From: Pseudomonadota bacterium
GTDB lineage: Bacteria; Pseudomonadota; Alphaproteobacteria; Rhizobiales; Xanthobacteraceae
Assembly: GCA_023388935.1 (NCBI GenBank)
Contig: JAEWFG010000032.1
Location: forward strand, 14,962-78,961
DNA length: 64,000 nucleotides
Reading direction: 5' to 3'
Shown: positions 47,249-56,248 of the stretch, piece by piece
Layout of the letters: the number at the start of each line of letters is the position of its first letter
Position numbering within the stretch: the stretch's first letter is position 1
Position numbers and translations under genes: made by a program
Notes under the pieces: generated by a model
The model's input: the letters and a program-made list of their open reading frames with translations, nothing else
The model's database searches: none
What the model was told of the DNA's origin: nothing

Positions 47249-49111
47249 TCAGAACTTCGCGTTGAGGTCGACTTGCAGGACGTCGACGGCATAGGGCGAA
47301 CCGGAGACATTGGTGGCGCTCATCCAGCGCAAGGACGCCCAAACGTTATCGCTCAGACCGACATTGCCGCCGAGGAAGTAGCCCTTGAGGTTGGTGCCGC
47401 CGAGCCCGAAGTCGCTGTCAGCGAAGGCGTCGATCGTCGCATCCGATTCCAGATATTTGTAACCGGCATGCACGTTCCAGTCCCACAGTTGCCGAATCTC
47501 CTTGTTGCCGACCGTGACCCGGCCCATCCAGCCCTGGTTGCCGCCGTCGAAAAGTCCGCCGGCGCCGTTCACCTTCGCCGCCTTGTTGTTGACCGCGGTC
47601 TGGATCAGGAGATCGCGGTTGAACGCGGTGTTCACGACATATTCGCCGTCGAGCACGATATGCGCCGGATGGAAGTAGCCGAGATCGAGCTGGGCGCTGG
47701 CGACCACGGGGCGAAACTGGCTGGCCAACCCGAAATACTGGTACTGGTTGGCGGCTCCGAAACCATTCTGGACATCGCCGATGATGTTCCGCAGTTCGGT
47801 ATAGGTATTGCCCTTCTGGGCGAACAGCGGCCGCCGGATGTCGGTGTCGCAGACATCGGACGCGGTGCGCACCGTGCAGGGGCTGGAGAGCTGACCCTGG
47901 ACGTTGGTGAAGTCGTAATAGGCCACGCCGAAGCGGAACGCGTGTTCCGGACTGAACCGGTAGCCGAAGCCGGCCTGGCCTCCGAACAGCCATTTGTCGT
48001 TGCTGGCAAACTTGCTCGGCAAGCCGGCATTCGGATCACCCGGGTTGATGCCCTGGCCAAGATAGATGCCGGCGTTCAGATCGGTGTTGTAGATCGGGAA
48101 CGCGCCGGCGACGGCAAACGGCGTGAAGCCTTCGAAGACTTCATGCTTGGCCTGCAGCGCGACGCCGTCGAAGCCGAGATCCCTGTACCAGACGAGATCG
48201 GTTGGCGACCAGAACGGGTTGTCGAAGCGGCCGACCGACACCGCCAGATCATCCCACGGCGCATATTTCACAAAGGCGCGATCAAGCCACAGCGCGTATT
48301 TGGAGAAGTTGCCACCATTGGCGCCGAAGGTCTGGTTGGTGGACACCGGCGAATTGTTCTCGCCGGTGGCGATGCGCAGGCCCGCGCTGAAGCCGTTGGT
48401 CAGATCCGCGTCCATGCCAAGCCGCGCCCGGAACCGGAACTGCTCGCGGTTCTGCGCTGTGTTGAAGGTCGGCCCCCAATACGGATTGGCATCGCTCTGG
48501 TCGAACGGCGAGCCGTTGTTGATCGCGGTGAAATTCGTCGCGCCGACGGGATCGTTGCCGGTCGGAAAGAAACTGCCCTGATAGCGCGCGCGCATGTCGC
48601 CGTAAAAATGGATACGCTGCGCCCATTCCGGATAGGCGCCCGGAGACGCCCAATTCTCTTTTTGCGCCTTCGCCATCACCTCTTGTTTAATTTCTTCACG
48701 TAACTGGCGTTTGACGATCTCCGGCACATAGGTGACGTGCTTGGTTCCGGGCGGATTGGCGGCCGCAGACGCGGCTGTTGCGGCCTTCGCAGCCTCGTCG
48801 GCCTTGGCGGTGGCATCCTTGGCGGCCTGGCGCGAGACATAAGACTCGTCCTCGGCCTGCTTGATCAGCCCATCGGCTTCGTCCTGGCTGAGCAGCTTGC
48901 GCTTGACCATCAGATTGAGGAGGTTGACGGTCGTATTCGGCGAGGTCGGCTTGTTTTGCGAGACCGCGGGCTTCTTCGCGTCGCTCTTTTTCGCGGCCGG
49001 CGCCGGCTCGTCCGCGCTCTGGGCCAGGGCCGGAACGGCGCAGAGCAGCGCGCACAGCGACGCCGCCAATGGAATTGTGCGCCGGCGCGCATTTGAAGTC
49101 AGGTCGAACAT
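47249..49111 (-). CDS. putative outer-membrane porin
   Basis: About 620 residues from the ATG at 49111 (GGGGA upstream; the ATG at 49135 is an alternative). A signal peptide ends PALA near residue 30. A short helical periplasmic region follows (LLNLMVKRKLLSQDEADGLI, then an alanine-rich coil). From about residue 165 there are alternating beta strands ending in a C-terminal Phe (LNAKF), typical of outer-membrane barrels of the putative-porin family. In this TonB-containing operon it could pass a small substrate. No TonB box or plug domain is visible. Confidence 0.88.
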   Translation of the reverse strand: MFDLTSNARRRTIPLAASLCALLCAVPALAQSADEPAPAAKKSDAKKPAVSQNKPTSPNTTVNLLNLMVKRKLLSQDEADGLIKQAEDESYVSRQAAKDATAKADEAAKAATAASAAANPPGTKHVTYVPEIVKRQLREEIKQEVMAKAQKENWASPGAYPEWAQRIHFYGDMRARYQGSFFPTGNDPVGATNFTAINNGSPFDQSDANPYWGPTFNTAQNREQFRFRARLGMDADLTNGFSAGLRIATGENNSPVSTNQTFGANGGNFSKYALWLDRAFVKYAPWDDLAVSVGRFDNPFWSPTDLVWYRDLGFDGVALQAKHEVFEGFTPFAVAGAFPIYNTDLNAGIYLGQGINPGDPNAGLPSKFASNDKWLFGGQAGFGYRFSPEHAFRFGVAYYDFTNVQGQLSSPCTVRTASDVCDTDIRRPLFAQKGNTYTELRNIIGDVQNGFGAANQYQYFGLASQFRPVVASAQLDLGYFHPAHIVLDGEYVVNTAFNRDLLIQTAVNNKAAKVNGAGGLFDGGNQGWMGRVTVGNKEIRQLWDWNVHAGYKYLESDATIDAFADSDFGLGGTNLKGYFLGGNVGLSDNVWASLRWMSATNVSGSPYAVDVLQVDLNAKF

Positions 49112-49172
49112 CAGTCCCCAGTCCTTTACTCGCATCGTGTTCGTTGAACTCATTGCAAACGGTCTCATCGTC

Positions 49173-49910
49173 TCAGCTCGGCCGGCGCGCGGTCACGCGG
49201 GCGACCATCGGCATCGGCATGTCCTTCGGGGGCGGCTCACGCAGCATCAGCGAGCCCAGCACGTCGTTACGAATGATCGCGTCGAGTTCGGCGTCGCCGG
49301 TCGACGACAGTTCGACCCGGCTGACGCGGCCCGAGCCGTCGGCCCACAGCCGGACTCGTATCTGCATCACCGCGTTGCGGGTTCTCGCATTGCCGCGCAG
49401 GGCGGCCTCGATCTGCGACTGCACGATCGAGGCGTACCAGCCGAACCGGCTGCCGCCGCCACCACCGCCATAGGGACTGCCGCCCGGCTTCCCGCCGAGA
49501 TTGAACAGATCGCCCGGCCCTGTCGCCTTGGCGTCGAGCGACAGCGGACCCGGCGGCTCGCTGTTCTTGGCGTCGTTGACCGGCTCATCTTTCGGTTTCT
49601 CGAGCGGCTTGTCTTCCTTGAATTCCGGCTCCGCCATCTTCGGCTGCTCGATCATTTTCTGCTCGGGCATCTTTTGCGGCGGCGGCGGAGGTGGCGGCGG
49701 TGGCGGCACCACGTTGACAATCGTCAACTCACGCACCTGCCGCGGCGGCGGGATGTCGTCATGCCCGACCAGGACATAGATCGCGCCGCCCATCAGCACG
49801 GCGATGACCGCCAGCGCCGCGCCGTAACGCAGATACGATTTGCGCGCGCTGCCGTCTGCGGCAGCCGTGCGCCGTACCGTTCGATCCTTGATTGTGGCGA
49901 GCCAGCTCAC
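49173..49910 (-). CDS. TonB family energy transducer
   Basis: A 245-residue inner-membrane protein. A single TM lies near residues 29-48, followed by a run of ten prolines (VVPPPPP...) and a Pro/Lys/Glu-rich spacer that spans the periplasm, then a TonB C-terminal domain (SIVQSQIEAALRGNARTRNAV, RVRLWADGSGRVSRVEL). The GTG start overlaps the preceding stop by GTGA. It should couple the ExbB-ExbD proton channel to an outer-membrane partner of this operon. Confidence 0.92.
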   Translation of the reverse strand: MSWLATIKDRTVRRTAAADGSARKSYLRYGAALAVIAVLMGGAIYVLVGHDDIPPPRQVRELTIVNVVPPPPPPPPPPQKMPEQKMIEQPKMAEPEFKEDKPLEKPKDEPVNDAKNSEPPGPLSLDAKATGPGDLFNLGGKPGGSPYGGGGGGSRFGWYASIVQSQIEAALRGNARTRNAVMQIRVRLWADGSGRVSRVELSSTGDAELDAIIRNDVLGSLMLREPPPKDMPMPMVARVTARRPS

Positions 49911-50452
49911 GACGCGATCTCCACGGTGGCCGCATCAGACAGCCGGTCGACGACGTACTGCGTCACGAACTTCACAGCGGTATCGAAGTCCGTGGTATCG
50001 ACAGTAATCGTGGTGTCAGGCGCGGCCTCCACCACCACGCAATAGGTCGCGCGGCGCGGATCGAATTCCACATAAGTGGCGTGGTCGATCGTCAGGCGCG
50101 AGCGCGGCGTACGCGACATCGTCAGCACGAACGAATTGTGCCACGGCGTGCGCCCGGCAACGCGCTGTCGCAACAATTCAGCGAGCCTGACCAGCAGCGC
50201 CTCGCCGCGGATCGGGAACGGCAGCAGAATGGCCGTCTGCGGATTGCCATTCTGCATCGAAGCGAACGGATTTTGGTGCCACACGACCTCGTCCCGCACG
50301 ACCTCGTCCCGGGCGGCGTCATGTGGCTCGCCTGGCGCAGCGCTGCACGTCGCCGCGCCTCCGGCGAACCACGCACGCATGCGCAGCAACAATCCGCCGA
50401 TGGGTGTCGCCGGTTCGGCCATATTATGCGTGTGCGTGGCTGCGAGCCGCAT
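49907..50452 (-). CDS. hypothetical protein of the TPS-TonB operon
   Basis: A 181-residue protein from the ATG at 50452, which has GGAGG 6 nt upstream; the GTG at 50467 overlapping the exbD stop is an alternative. A short hydrophobic/glycine segment (IGGLLLRMRAWFAGG) lies near the N-terminus. The C-terminal half looks like a globular alpha-beta domain (YVEFDPRRATYCVVVEAAP, TAVKFVTQYVVDRL). Directly repeated DEVVRDEVVW comes from a small DNA duplication. No recognised family. Its coupling to exbD and tonB suggests a role in the energy module. Confidence 0.72.
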   Translation of the reverse strand: MRLAATHTHNMAEPATPIGGLLLRMRAWFAGGAATCSAAPGEPHDAARDEVVRDEVVWHQNPFASMQNGNPQTAILLPFPIRGEALLVRLAELLRQRVAGRTPWHNSFVLTMSRTPRSRLTIDHATYVEFDPRRATYCVVVEAAPDTTITVDTTDFDTAVKFVTQYVVDRLSDAATVEIAS

Positions 50453-50463
50453 TGTCGCCTCCG

Positions 50464-50868
50464 TCACTTCACGAGGGGTTTGGTCGCAAGTCCGACCTGA
50501 TTGAGACCGATGCGGCCGAGCAGGTCGAGCACGTCCATGACGTTCTGGTATTGCGCGGCCGAGTCGCCGCGCAGCACCACCGGGAATTCCGGCGTCAACG
50601 CCTTCTGCTGCACCAGGCGCTGCTCAAGCTCGGGCAGCGTCACCGGAATGGTGTCGAGGAAGATCTTGCCGTCATTGGCCACCGTGATCGCCTTGGTGGT
50701 CTGCGTCGCCAGGCTCGGCGCGGCCGACGCCTTCGGCAGGTTGACTTTCTGGCCCTGCACCGTCGCCGTCGTCATGATGATGAAGATCACCAGCAGGACG
50801 TAGGCGAGATCCAGCATCGGGGTGATGTTGATGTCGTCGTACGGCTTTGAATCGCTCTGGACCTGCAT
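50464..50868 (-). CDS. biopolymer transport protein ExbD/TolR family
   Basis: A 134-residue protein with a short cytoplasmic start, DINITPMLDLAYVLLVIFIIMT (the family signature with the proton-carrying Asp in MLDLAYVLL) as its single TM, and a periplasmic domain with the PVVLRGD block. It is the partner of the ExbB-like protein immediately upstream, using the proton gradient for the TonB protein at 49173-49910. Confidence 0.94.
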   Translation of the reverse strand: MQVQSDSKPYDDINITPMLDLAYVLLVIFIIMTTATVQGQKVNLPKASAAPSLATQTTKAITVANDGKIFLDTIPVTLPELEQRLVQQKALTPEFPVVLRGDSAAQYQNVMDVLDLLGRIGLNQVGLATKPLVK

Positions 50869-50873
50869 CGCCG

Positions 50874-52910
50874 TTACTCCGCCGCGATGCTGTGATCGGA
50901 CCGACCAACCCGGTCGGCGTCGTAGAGCTCCGCCATCTTGGTCACGAACTCATCGACGAACACCTGGATGTCGTTGGTCAGTTCCTTGATGCGCGAGATC
51001 AGATAGTTGTAGCCAAACAGCGCCGGGATCGCGACGCCGAGGCCGGCGACGGTGGCGACCAGCGCCGCCGCGATGCCCGGGGCGATCGCATTGACGTTGA
51101 CGTCGCCCGACGCCGCGATCGCCGCGAAGGTGATCATGACGCCGACCACGGTGCCGAGCAGGCCGAGAAACGGTCCGCCGGAGATCGCAATCGTCAGCAC
51201 CACCATCAGCCGGTTGAGCTTCTGCATCTCCTTGACCACGCCGCTGTCGAGCGCGGCACGGATGGCGGCGATCGAGGTCCCCGTCAGCACCGGGGCACGC
51301 TTGCCGTTCTGCGCAAAGCGATGGCGGATCTCGAGGGCCCCGATGTGATAGATGCGGTAGAGCGACGACGACCGCATCATCGCGGCATCGCTCTCGGTGA
51401 GCCGGCCGCCCAGGGTCGACGCCTCGCCGGCGTCGCCGCGGTCGAGCATTGTGAGATCGGAGGCGACCTCACGGAAACTCTTCATGAAGCGATCGTTGGC
51501 CTTCGCCTGCCTGTTCATGTAGGTGGCGCGGTCATACATCACGACCCAGCTCAGCGCCGCGAGGATGACGAGGATTCCGATCACCACCCAGCCGTCGAGC
51601 GTGACCGATTTGAGGATCACCGCGAAATAGCCCGACAGCCAGCTGGCGGTCTCCTCATCGACACTGAAGGCGATCAGCTTGGCGGTATCCGGTCCCTGCC
51701 CGATCGCGGCGAACTTGATGAAGCCCGCAGGCCGCGCGATCTTGTCGATGTGAAGCTCGTCGATGTCACCGACGAAGCCCGCCATCGCAGCCACGGCAAC
51801 GGGCGCCGCTGCATCCGGCGAAGCACCGTCCGCCGCAGCCGTCGCGCCGCCGTCCGCAGCCGGCACAGAGGAAACGTCAGGCTGTGCAGGTGCGGACGGC
51901 GTTGCCACGGCGGTGGCACCGGAGGTTGCCGTGTCACCGCCGATCAGCGCAATTGTGTTCAAGGCCGGCAGCGCGACCGCCGCCGACGCATAGGGCGCGC
52001 CATCGAGGAACAGCGTGAGTTGACCGTTGCCCGCGACCACGACCAGATCGTGCCAGGTACCCGCCGCAATCGGAGCCCCCGCGCCGCTGCGCTGAACCGT
52101 CCCCGCATTGGTCACCTCGACGAACGGCGCGCCATTGTCGAGACCGATCACCAGGCCGTTGCCCGTCGCACTGTCGCGGCGGCTATACAGCGCAGCATTG
52201 GGCTGCAGCGCCGCCGGCTTGATCCAGGCCGACCAGGTGAACGATGCATTGCTGGCCAGACCGAGAGACGACCACGCCGGCAGCGTCAGCGGTGCGGTCC
52301 CCGACAACCGCAGACCCGTGCCGATGATCGCCCCATCGGCCGGCTGGGCCACGCTCTGTGCGTTGTTGGCCCATACCGACGAATCCAGCGCGGGCGTGCC
52401 GCGCTCGTTGAAGTGATAGACCAGCAGCGTGTCGGCGTCATACGTTGCCTTTGCATCGCTGGTCGGGGCCGCCTTCTTGTTGCCGGAGTACAGCCAGATC
52501 TCGGTCTTGGCGCCGGCCTGCACGTTCGGCACCGACACCCAGACCAGCGCTTCGGCGAGCAGCGCGTCGTACTTCTCGATGTGATGCTTGAGCGGGGTCT
52601 TGTCGTCACCCGCGACAAAGCGCAGATCGCTGCCGTCATCCTTGGCCGAGGCAAACCGGAAATTGCCCGCATGCAACCGGATCAGGACCGGCACGGTGCC
52701 GATCGGATCGGTGATGTTCGCGCCCGAGGCACTGGCGTCGATCGTGATCTTCTTGCGCAGCGACCAGTCGTCGTTCCACCACGCCTTCGCCGGTGACGGC
52801 AACAGCGTCAGCACCGCGACAGACCCGAACAAGGCGGCCGTCAAGATCCTTGCGGCGGCCCGCCGAACACCCGATTTGCGCGCGCGCATATCACTTATCC
52901 CCATCGTCAT
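50874..52910 (-). CDS. DUF2341-LamG-ExbB/TolQ fusion protein
   Basis: A 678-residue inner-membrane protein. The signal peptide ends at about residue 43 (AKA-WWNDDW). A DUF2341 domain (about 44-150) and a LamG/concanavalin-like lectin domain (about 160-400, FTWSAWIKPA, GTWHDLVVVAGNGQLTLFLDG) form a large periplasmic part. A MotA/TolQ/ExbB proton-channel domain follows from about 430, with three TM segments (GISGGPFLGLLGT-type core, IAAALVATVAGLGVAIPA). The ATG overlaps the tpsB stop (TGATG). Normal ExbB is only 220-240 residues. The lectin-like part might sense or hold glycans or the exoprotein. Confidence 0.9.
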   Translation of the reverse strand: MTMGISDMRARKSGVRRAAARILTAALFGSVAVLTLLPSPAKAWWNDDWSLRKKITIDASASGANITDPIGTVPVLIRLHAGNFRFASAKDDGSDLRFVAGDDKTPLKHHIEKYDALLAEALVWVSVPNVQAGAKTEIWLYSGNKKAAPTSDAKATYDADTLLVYHFNERGTPALDSSVWANNAQSVAQPADGAIIGTGLRLSGTAPLTLPAWSSLGLASNASFTWSAWIKPAALQPNAALYSRRDSATGNGLVIGLDNGAPFVEVTNAGTVQRSGAGAPIAAGTWHDLVVVAGNGQLTLFLDGAPYASAAVALPALNTIALIGGDTATSGATAVATPSAPAQPDVSSVPAADGGATAAADGASPDAAAPVAVAAMAGFVGDIDELHIDKIARPAGFIKFAAIGQGPDTAKLIAFSVDEETASWLSGYFAVILKSVTLDGWVVIGILVILAALSWVVMYDRATYMNRQAKANDRFMKSFREVASDLTMLDRGDAGEASTLGGRLTESDAAMMRSSSLYRIYHIGALEIRHRFAQNGKRAPVLTGTSIAAIRAALDSGVVKEMQKLNRLMVVLTIAISGGPFLGLLGTVVGVMITFAAIAASGDVNVNAIAPGIAAALVATVAGLGVAIPALFGYNYLISRIKELTNDIQVFVDEFVTKMAELYDADRVGRSDHSIAAE

Positions 52911-54700
52911 CAGAACTCACCCCAGATCCGGAAATTGAAGCGCGGATCGCGCGCCTGCGTGTATGTCTGGCTAATCATCGGCACCGAGTAGGCCAGCATG
53001 CCGTTCATGGTGTTGAAGACCTTGAAGCGGGTGCCGACGCCGTAACTCCAGACGTCGAATTGCGATTGCTGCTCCAGCAACGGATGCAGCACGCTCGCCC
53101 GCCCGGCGTCGGCGAAGGCAAAGAACCGCCAGTCGTTGAAGGTCGTGAAGCGCGCCGGTCCCTGCCCGGTCTCGTCCTTGATTTGGCTCTGCAACAACTG
53201 GCCGACATTGGGACTGCGCAGTTCGATATTGCCGACGACGCCGCTGTCACCGAGCACTTCGGATTCGAGATACCCGCGCACGGTGTCGAGACCGCCAATG
53301 CTGAACTGCTCGGAGGACACCAGCGGACCGTCGGCGACCTGGCCCTGCACCTTGCCCCAGAGCTGGAAGCCCTCGCCCAGTTCCTGGGTGTGCGCGACGT
53401 CGGCATTGAAGTGCGTGAAGCTCGGCGAGGCGTGGAACCGCTTGATGTCGAAGTCGGCCGTGCTGCTGCCCAGCGTGCCGAGATTGGAGGTCACCGACGC
53501 GTTGAACTGCGTGGTGAACTTGTCGCCCTGGAAGGTCGCGCCGTAGCTGGCTACCATCGGATAGTAAGTGACCGGCGATGAGAACCCGTCGCTGCCAAGC
53601 CGCACGGTCTGGTCGAAATGCTTGTAGTCGAGCCCGACCGACAGCGTGTGGAAGAAGCTCGGCAATGCCGGCAGCGTCATCACCGCGCGGCCGCCTAAGA
53701 TCTGACCGGGGCCGATGATGTTGGTGCCGCCGACGCTGGCGACGTTGCTGCTCGACTTCACGCCGTACACAAGAACATTGAGCCAGTCGACGTTCGGCAC
53801 GCGCGCCAGATACGAGCCGGAGAACACCTCGGCATCCGCAGGCCGCTCCGGCGCCACCTGATAGGTGAAACTCAGCGAATGACCGAGCTGCCACAGGTTG
53901 TCGTAGTGCACCGTGGCATTGAGCCGCGTTTCGCTGGTGCTCGGCGATTTCCGGTTGTTGTATTCAAGGGTGCCGTGAATCGGCGCGGTGTCCTCGACGT
54001 TCAGATCAACATCCACGGTGCCGGGCGCAACGCCCGCGCGCATCGCCGGCGTCACCCGGCGGTCGGGCCATTGATTGAGCCCGACGATATCCTTGGTGAC
54101 GTCGTTGAAGTTCGGGACCGTGCCCTCTTTCAGAGAGCCCGCCCGGTCCTTGATCTTGTCGAGATCGAAATAGCGGGCATTCTTCACCCGCAGCCGACCG
54201 ACCTTCAGCTCCGTCACCTGCAAAGCAATCACCTTGCTCTGCGCGTTCTGCTCCGGAACAGAGACGCTGACAGTCTGAAAGCCCTTGTCGTGATAGGCCT
54301 TCTCCAGCGTCGCCCGCGCCTTCTCGACATCCTCGGCACTCTTGTTCGGCCCCAGAAACGGATAAATGGCCTCCTCAATGTCGATCTGCGGCAGCTTGTC
54401 CGCACCGCGCACGGCGAAATCGTAAATGTCGAAACGTTGCGTCGACGCAGGATTTTCCACCGGTGCAGCGCCGTCCTTCTTCGCATCGGAAGCGGACACC
54501 GATTGCACTGCGTTCGCAGCATCCCTCGATGCCGCCCCAGTTGCAGCGGACGCATTCTGCGATCGCGTCTGCTTTGCCGCCAACGCCGGCGCCGACGCGA
54601 CAGCACTCACCGCCAGCACCACCCCCGCCGTCTTCAGGCAAAGCAATGCCCCGCACGCGGACACAGGCCCGCGATGCTCATACCAACTTCGACTTTTCAC
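52910..54700 (-). CDS. TpsB outer-membrane transporter (FhaC/ShlB family)
   Basis: About 596 residues from the GTG at 54700; the frame is open to 54883, but that stretch contains the proposed promoter. A signal peptide ends APALA near residue 41. POTRA domains follow (FDIYDFAVRGADKLPQIDIEEAIYPFLG, then KVIALQVTELKVGRLRV). The 16-strand barrel carries the L6-loop motif TVRGY in FSIGGLDTVRGYLESEVLGDSGV and the FADAG motif in FFAFADAGR, ending in Phe. It secretes the TpsA encoded in the same operon. Confidence 0.92.
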   Translation of the reverse strand: MKSRSWYEHRGPVSACGALLCLKTAGVVLAVSAVASAPALAAKQTRSQNASAATGAASRDAANAVQSVSASDAKKDGAAPVENPASTQRFDIYDFAVRGADKLPQIDIEEAIYPFLGPNKSAEDVEKARATLEKAYHDKGFQTVSVSVPEQNAQSKVIALQVTELKVGRLRVKNARYFDLDKIKDRAGSLKEGTVPNFNDVTKDIVGLNQWPDRRVTPAMRAGVAPGTVDVDLNVEDTAPIHGTLEYNNRKSPSTSETRLNATVHYDNLWQLGHSLSFTYQVAPERPADAEVFSGSYLARVPNVDWLNVLVYGVKSSSNVASVGGTNIIGPGQILGGRAVMTLPALPSFFHTLSVGLDYKHFDQTVRLGSDGFSSPVTYYPMVASYGATFQGDKFTTQFNASVTSNLGTLGSSTADFDIKRFHASPSFTHFNADVAHTQELGEGFQLWGKVQGQVADGPLVSSEQFSIGGLDTVRGYLESEVLGDSGVVGNIELRSPNVGQLLQSQIKDETGQGPARFTTFNDWRFFAFADAGRASVLHPLLEQQSQFDVWSYGVGTRFKVFNTMNGMLAYSVPMISQTYTQARDPRFNFRIWGEF

Positions 54701-54770
54701 GAACGCCCCGCTCGACTCCTGAAACAATGCACGCCATCGCGGCAGAAACGCCACGATCACGCCCCTTGAG

Positions 54771-54805
54771 TACAGAAGACGGTTGAGGCCCCCCGAGACT
54801 GAATC
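54771..54805 (-). promoter_or_regulatory. candidate ECF-sigma promoter of the TPS operon
   Basis: On the minus strand, GATTCAGTCTCGG (54805-54793), then 11 nt, then CGTCT (54781-54777). The same 13-mer with the same spacing to CGTCT is found upstream of the fecR gene at 56164-56136. Taken as -35 (GATTCAG) and -10 (CGTCT) the spacer is 17 bp, normal for ECF sigma factors. An A/T-rich tract precedes it. Confidence 0.65.
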
Positions 54806-54946
54806 AAAAAATGAAAAAAGTTTAAACTGGTCTGCCCGGCAGGATTCAGGCAGATTCCGACCGCGGATATGCCGTTTTGCCAAGGTCCGGCGTCATCAAG
54901 CCGTGTGGCAAATCGTGGATCACGGTTTCAGAAAAGAAAGGAGGGC

Positions 54947-55945
54947 TTAGGTCAGAACGACAATCCCGCCAGGCAACGAGCGCACGGTCGCGCCGAAAAG
55001 TCCGTGGGCCTGGTCGATAAAATCATCCAGATGATCGAGATGGAAGGTGCCGGTGAGCATGCGGCGCCCGAGTCGGGAGTCCATGACTACGATCTTGCCG
55101 GGCCGGTAACGGTTGATCTCGTCTACGACACGGCTCAGCGGCCAGTCACGGACAATCAAAAGGCCGTCCAGCCACGCGACAGCCTGCGCGCGGTCAACAG
55201 TTGACGGACTGGCCAAACCGTCGGCCGCCGAATAAGTGACCTGCTGGTCTTTGCTGACACGCACGCTTTGACCGCTCCACGCAATATCGACCGCGCCGTC
55301 AAGGCAGGACACGGAGACGACGCTGTCCAGACAGCGCACATTGAACGATGCACCCTGCGCGGTGATCCGTCCGTCCGCAGCCTCCACAACCAGTGGCGCG
55401 CTTCCAGCACGGCTTGCGACGATTGCCGCTTCACCGGAAATAATTTCAATGCGTGGTTGGCTCGCGGTTGAGCGAACCGCAACGCTGGTTTGGGTATTGA
55501 GCTTCAGCGAGACACCGTCAGACAAGGCGATATCGCGTCGCTGGCCTTTTGTCGTGCGATGATCTGCCGACAATTCTTGGAGCGACGGCCATATGCCCAG
55601 CGGGGGATGGACGACAGAATATCCGGCAGCGACGGAGGCTGCGAGCGCCCCTCCGAGAAGTCCGCGCCGGCTGAGGATAATCTTCCGGGCAGCGCGCAAG
55701 CCGGAGAGCTGCGAGCGATCAGCCTCTTGCTGAGCCACAAGTGTTCGCGTGCCCTCGCCGAAGGTTCGCCACAGCCTGACTGCGTCGCGAAAGGCGTCTT
55801 CATGCTCCGGACACGTCGTTCGCCATTGTGCTAAGGCCTCGGCGTCCTTCGAGGTCGCGGCTCCGGAGTGCAAACGGATCACCCATGCGAGGGCATCTCG
55901 CAGCGAGGGGGGCAATTCCCCGGGGATATTGTCTGGTGCGGTCAA
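54947..55945 (-). CDS. FecR family anti-sigma/sigma regulator
   Basis: A 332-residue regulator. A cytoplasmic DUF4880 sigma-binding domain (LRDALAWVIRLHSGAATSKDAEALAQW, CPEHEDAFRDAVRLW) is followed by a single TM near 90-108 with a twin-arginine-like SRRGLLGG. The periplasmic FecR domain (DGVSLKLNTQTSV, IEIISGEAAIVA) and a C-terminal STN-like region come last. The only upstream start in frame is TTG at 55945. It should hold and then activate the ECF sigma factor encoded just upstream when the periplasmic signal arrives. Confidence 0.9.
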   Translation of the reverse strand: MTAPDNIPGELPPSLRDALAWVIRLHSGAATSKDAEALAQWRTTCPEHEDAFRDAVRLWRTFGEGTRTLVAQQEADRSQLSGLRAARKIILSRRGLLGGALAASVAAGYSVVHPPLGIWPSLQELSADHRTTKGQRRDIALSDGVSLKLNTQTSVAVRSTASQPRIEIISGEAAIVASRAGSAPLVVEAADGRITAQGASFNVRCLDSVVSVSCLDGAVDIAWSGQSVRVSKDQQVTYSAADGLASPSTVDRAQAVAWLDGLLIVRDWPLSRVVDEINRYRPGKIVVMDSRLGRRMLTGTFHLDHLDDFIDQAHGLFGATVRSLPGGIVVLT

Positions 55946-56135
55946 GACCCAATCGCTTCGTTGGTGTCGCCGCCTTGAAATCGACAGCGCTGCGACAACG
56001 GCACAAACTATTCTAGAGACGATTCACGTGCCCCCAAACCGTATCGAATATACCACGGGCAGGCATTTTCCAAGCTTTTAACCCTGAGGTACTGCCCGGC
56101 GGCGGCGAGACTTCCGCACCAAGGCTCTCATTTAC

Positions 56136-56164
56136 AGACGACTGACCGGGGCCGAGACTGAATC
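56136..56164 (-). promoter_or_regulatory. candidate ECF-sigma promoter of fecR
   Basis: GATTCAGTCTCGG (56164-56152), 11 nt, CGTCT (56140-56136) on the minus strand. This is identical in sequence and spacing to the element before the tpsB gene. It lies between the sigma-factor gene and fecR, about 190 nt before the fecR start, suggesting that the sigma factor raises its own regulator. Confidence 0.6.
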
Positions 56165-56248
56165 GGAATATTGCTGGACGGGCGTTTTTTTACCTGCCTC
56201 ACTCGCCGTTGCGCCATCTTGGCTACGGATTGCGGAAAGGCCGACTTG

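Noticed and set aside
45651..47294. Plus-strand open frame of 547 codons
   Set aside because: Antisense to the coiled-coil/PpiC gene. Leu/Gly/Asp-rich translation without motifs.
49677..49712. GGCGGC-type simple repeat
   Set aside because: It encodes the proline run of the TonB spacer and is a coding feature, not a repeat element.
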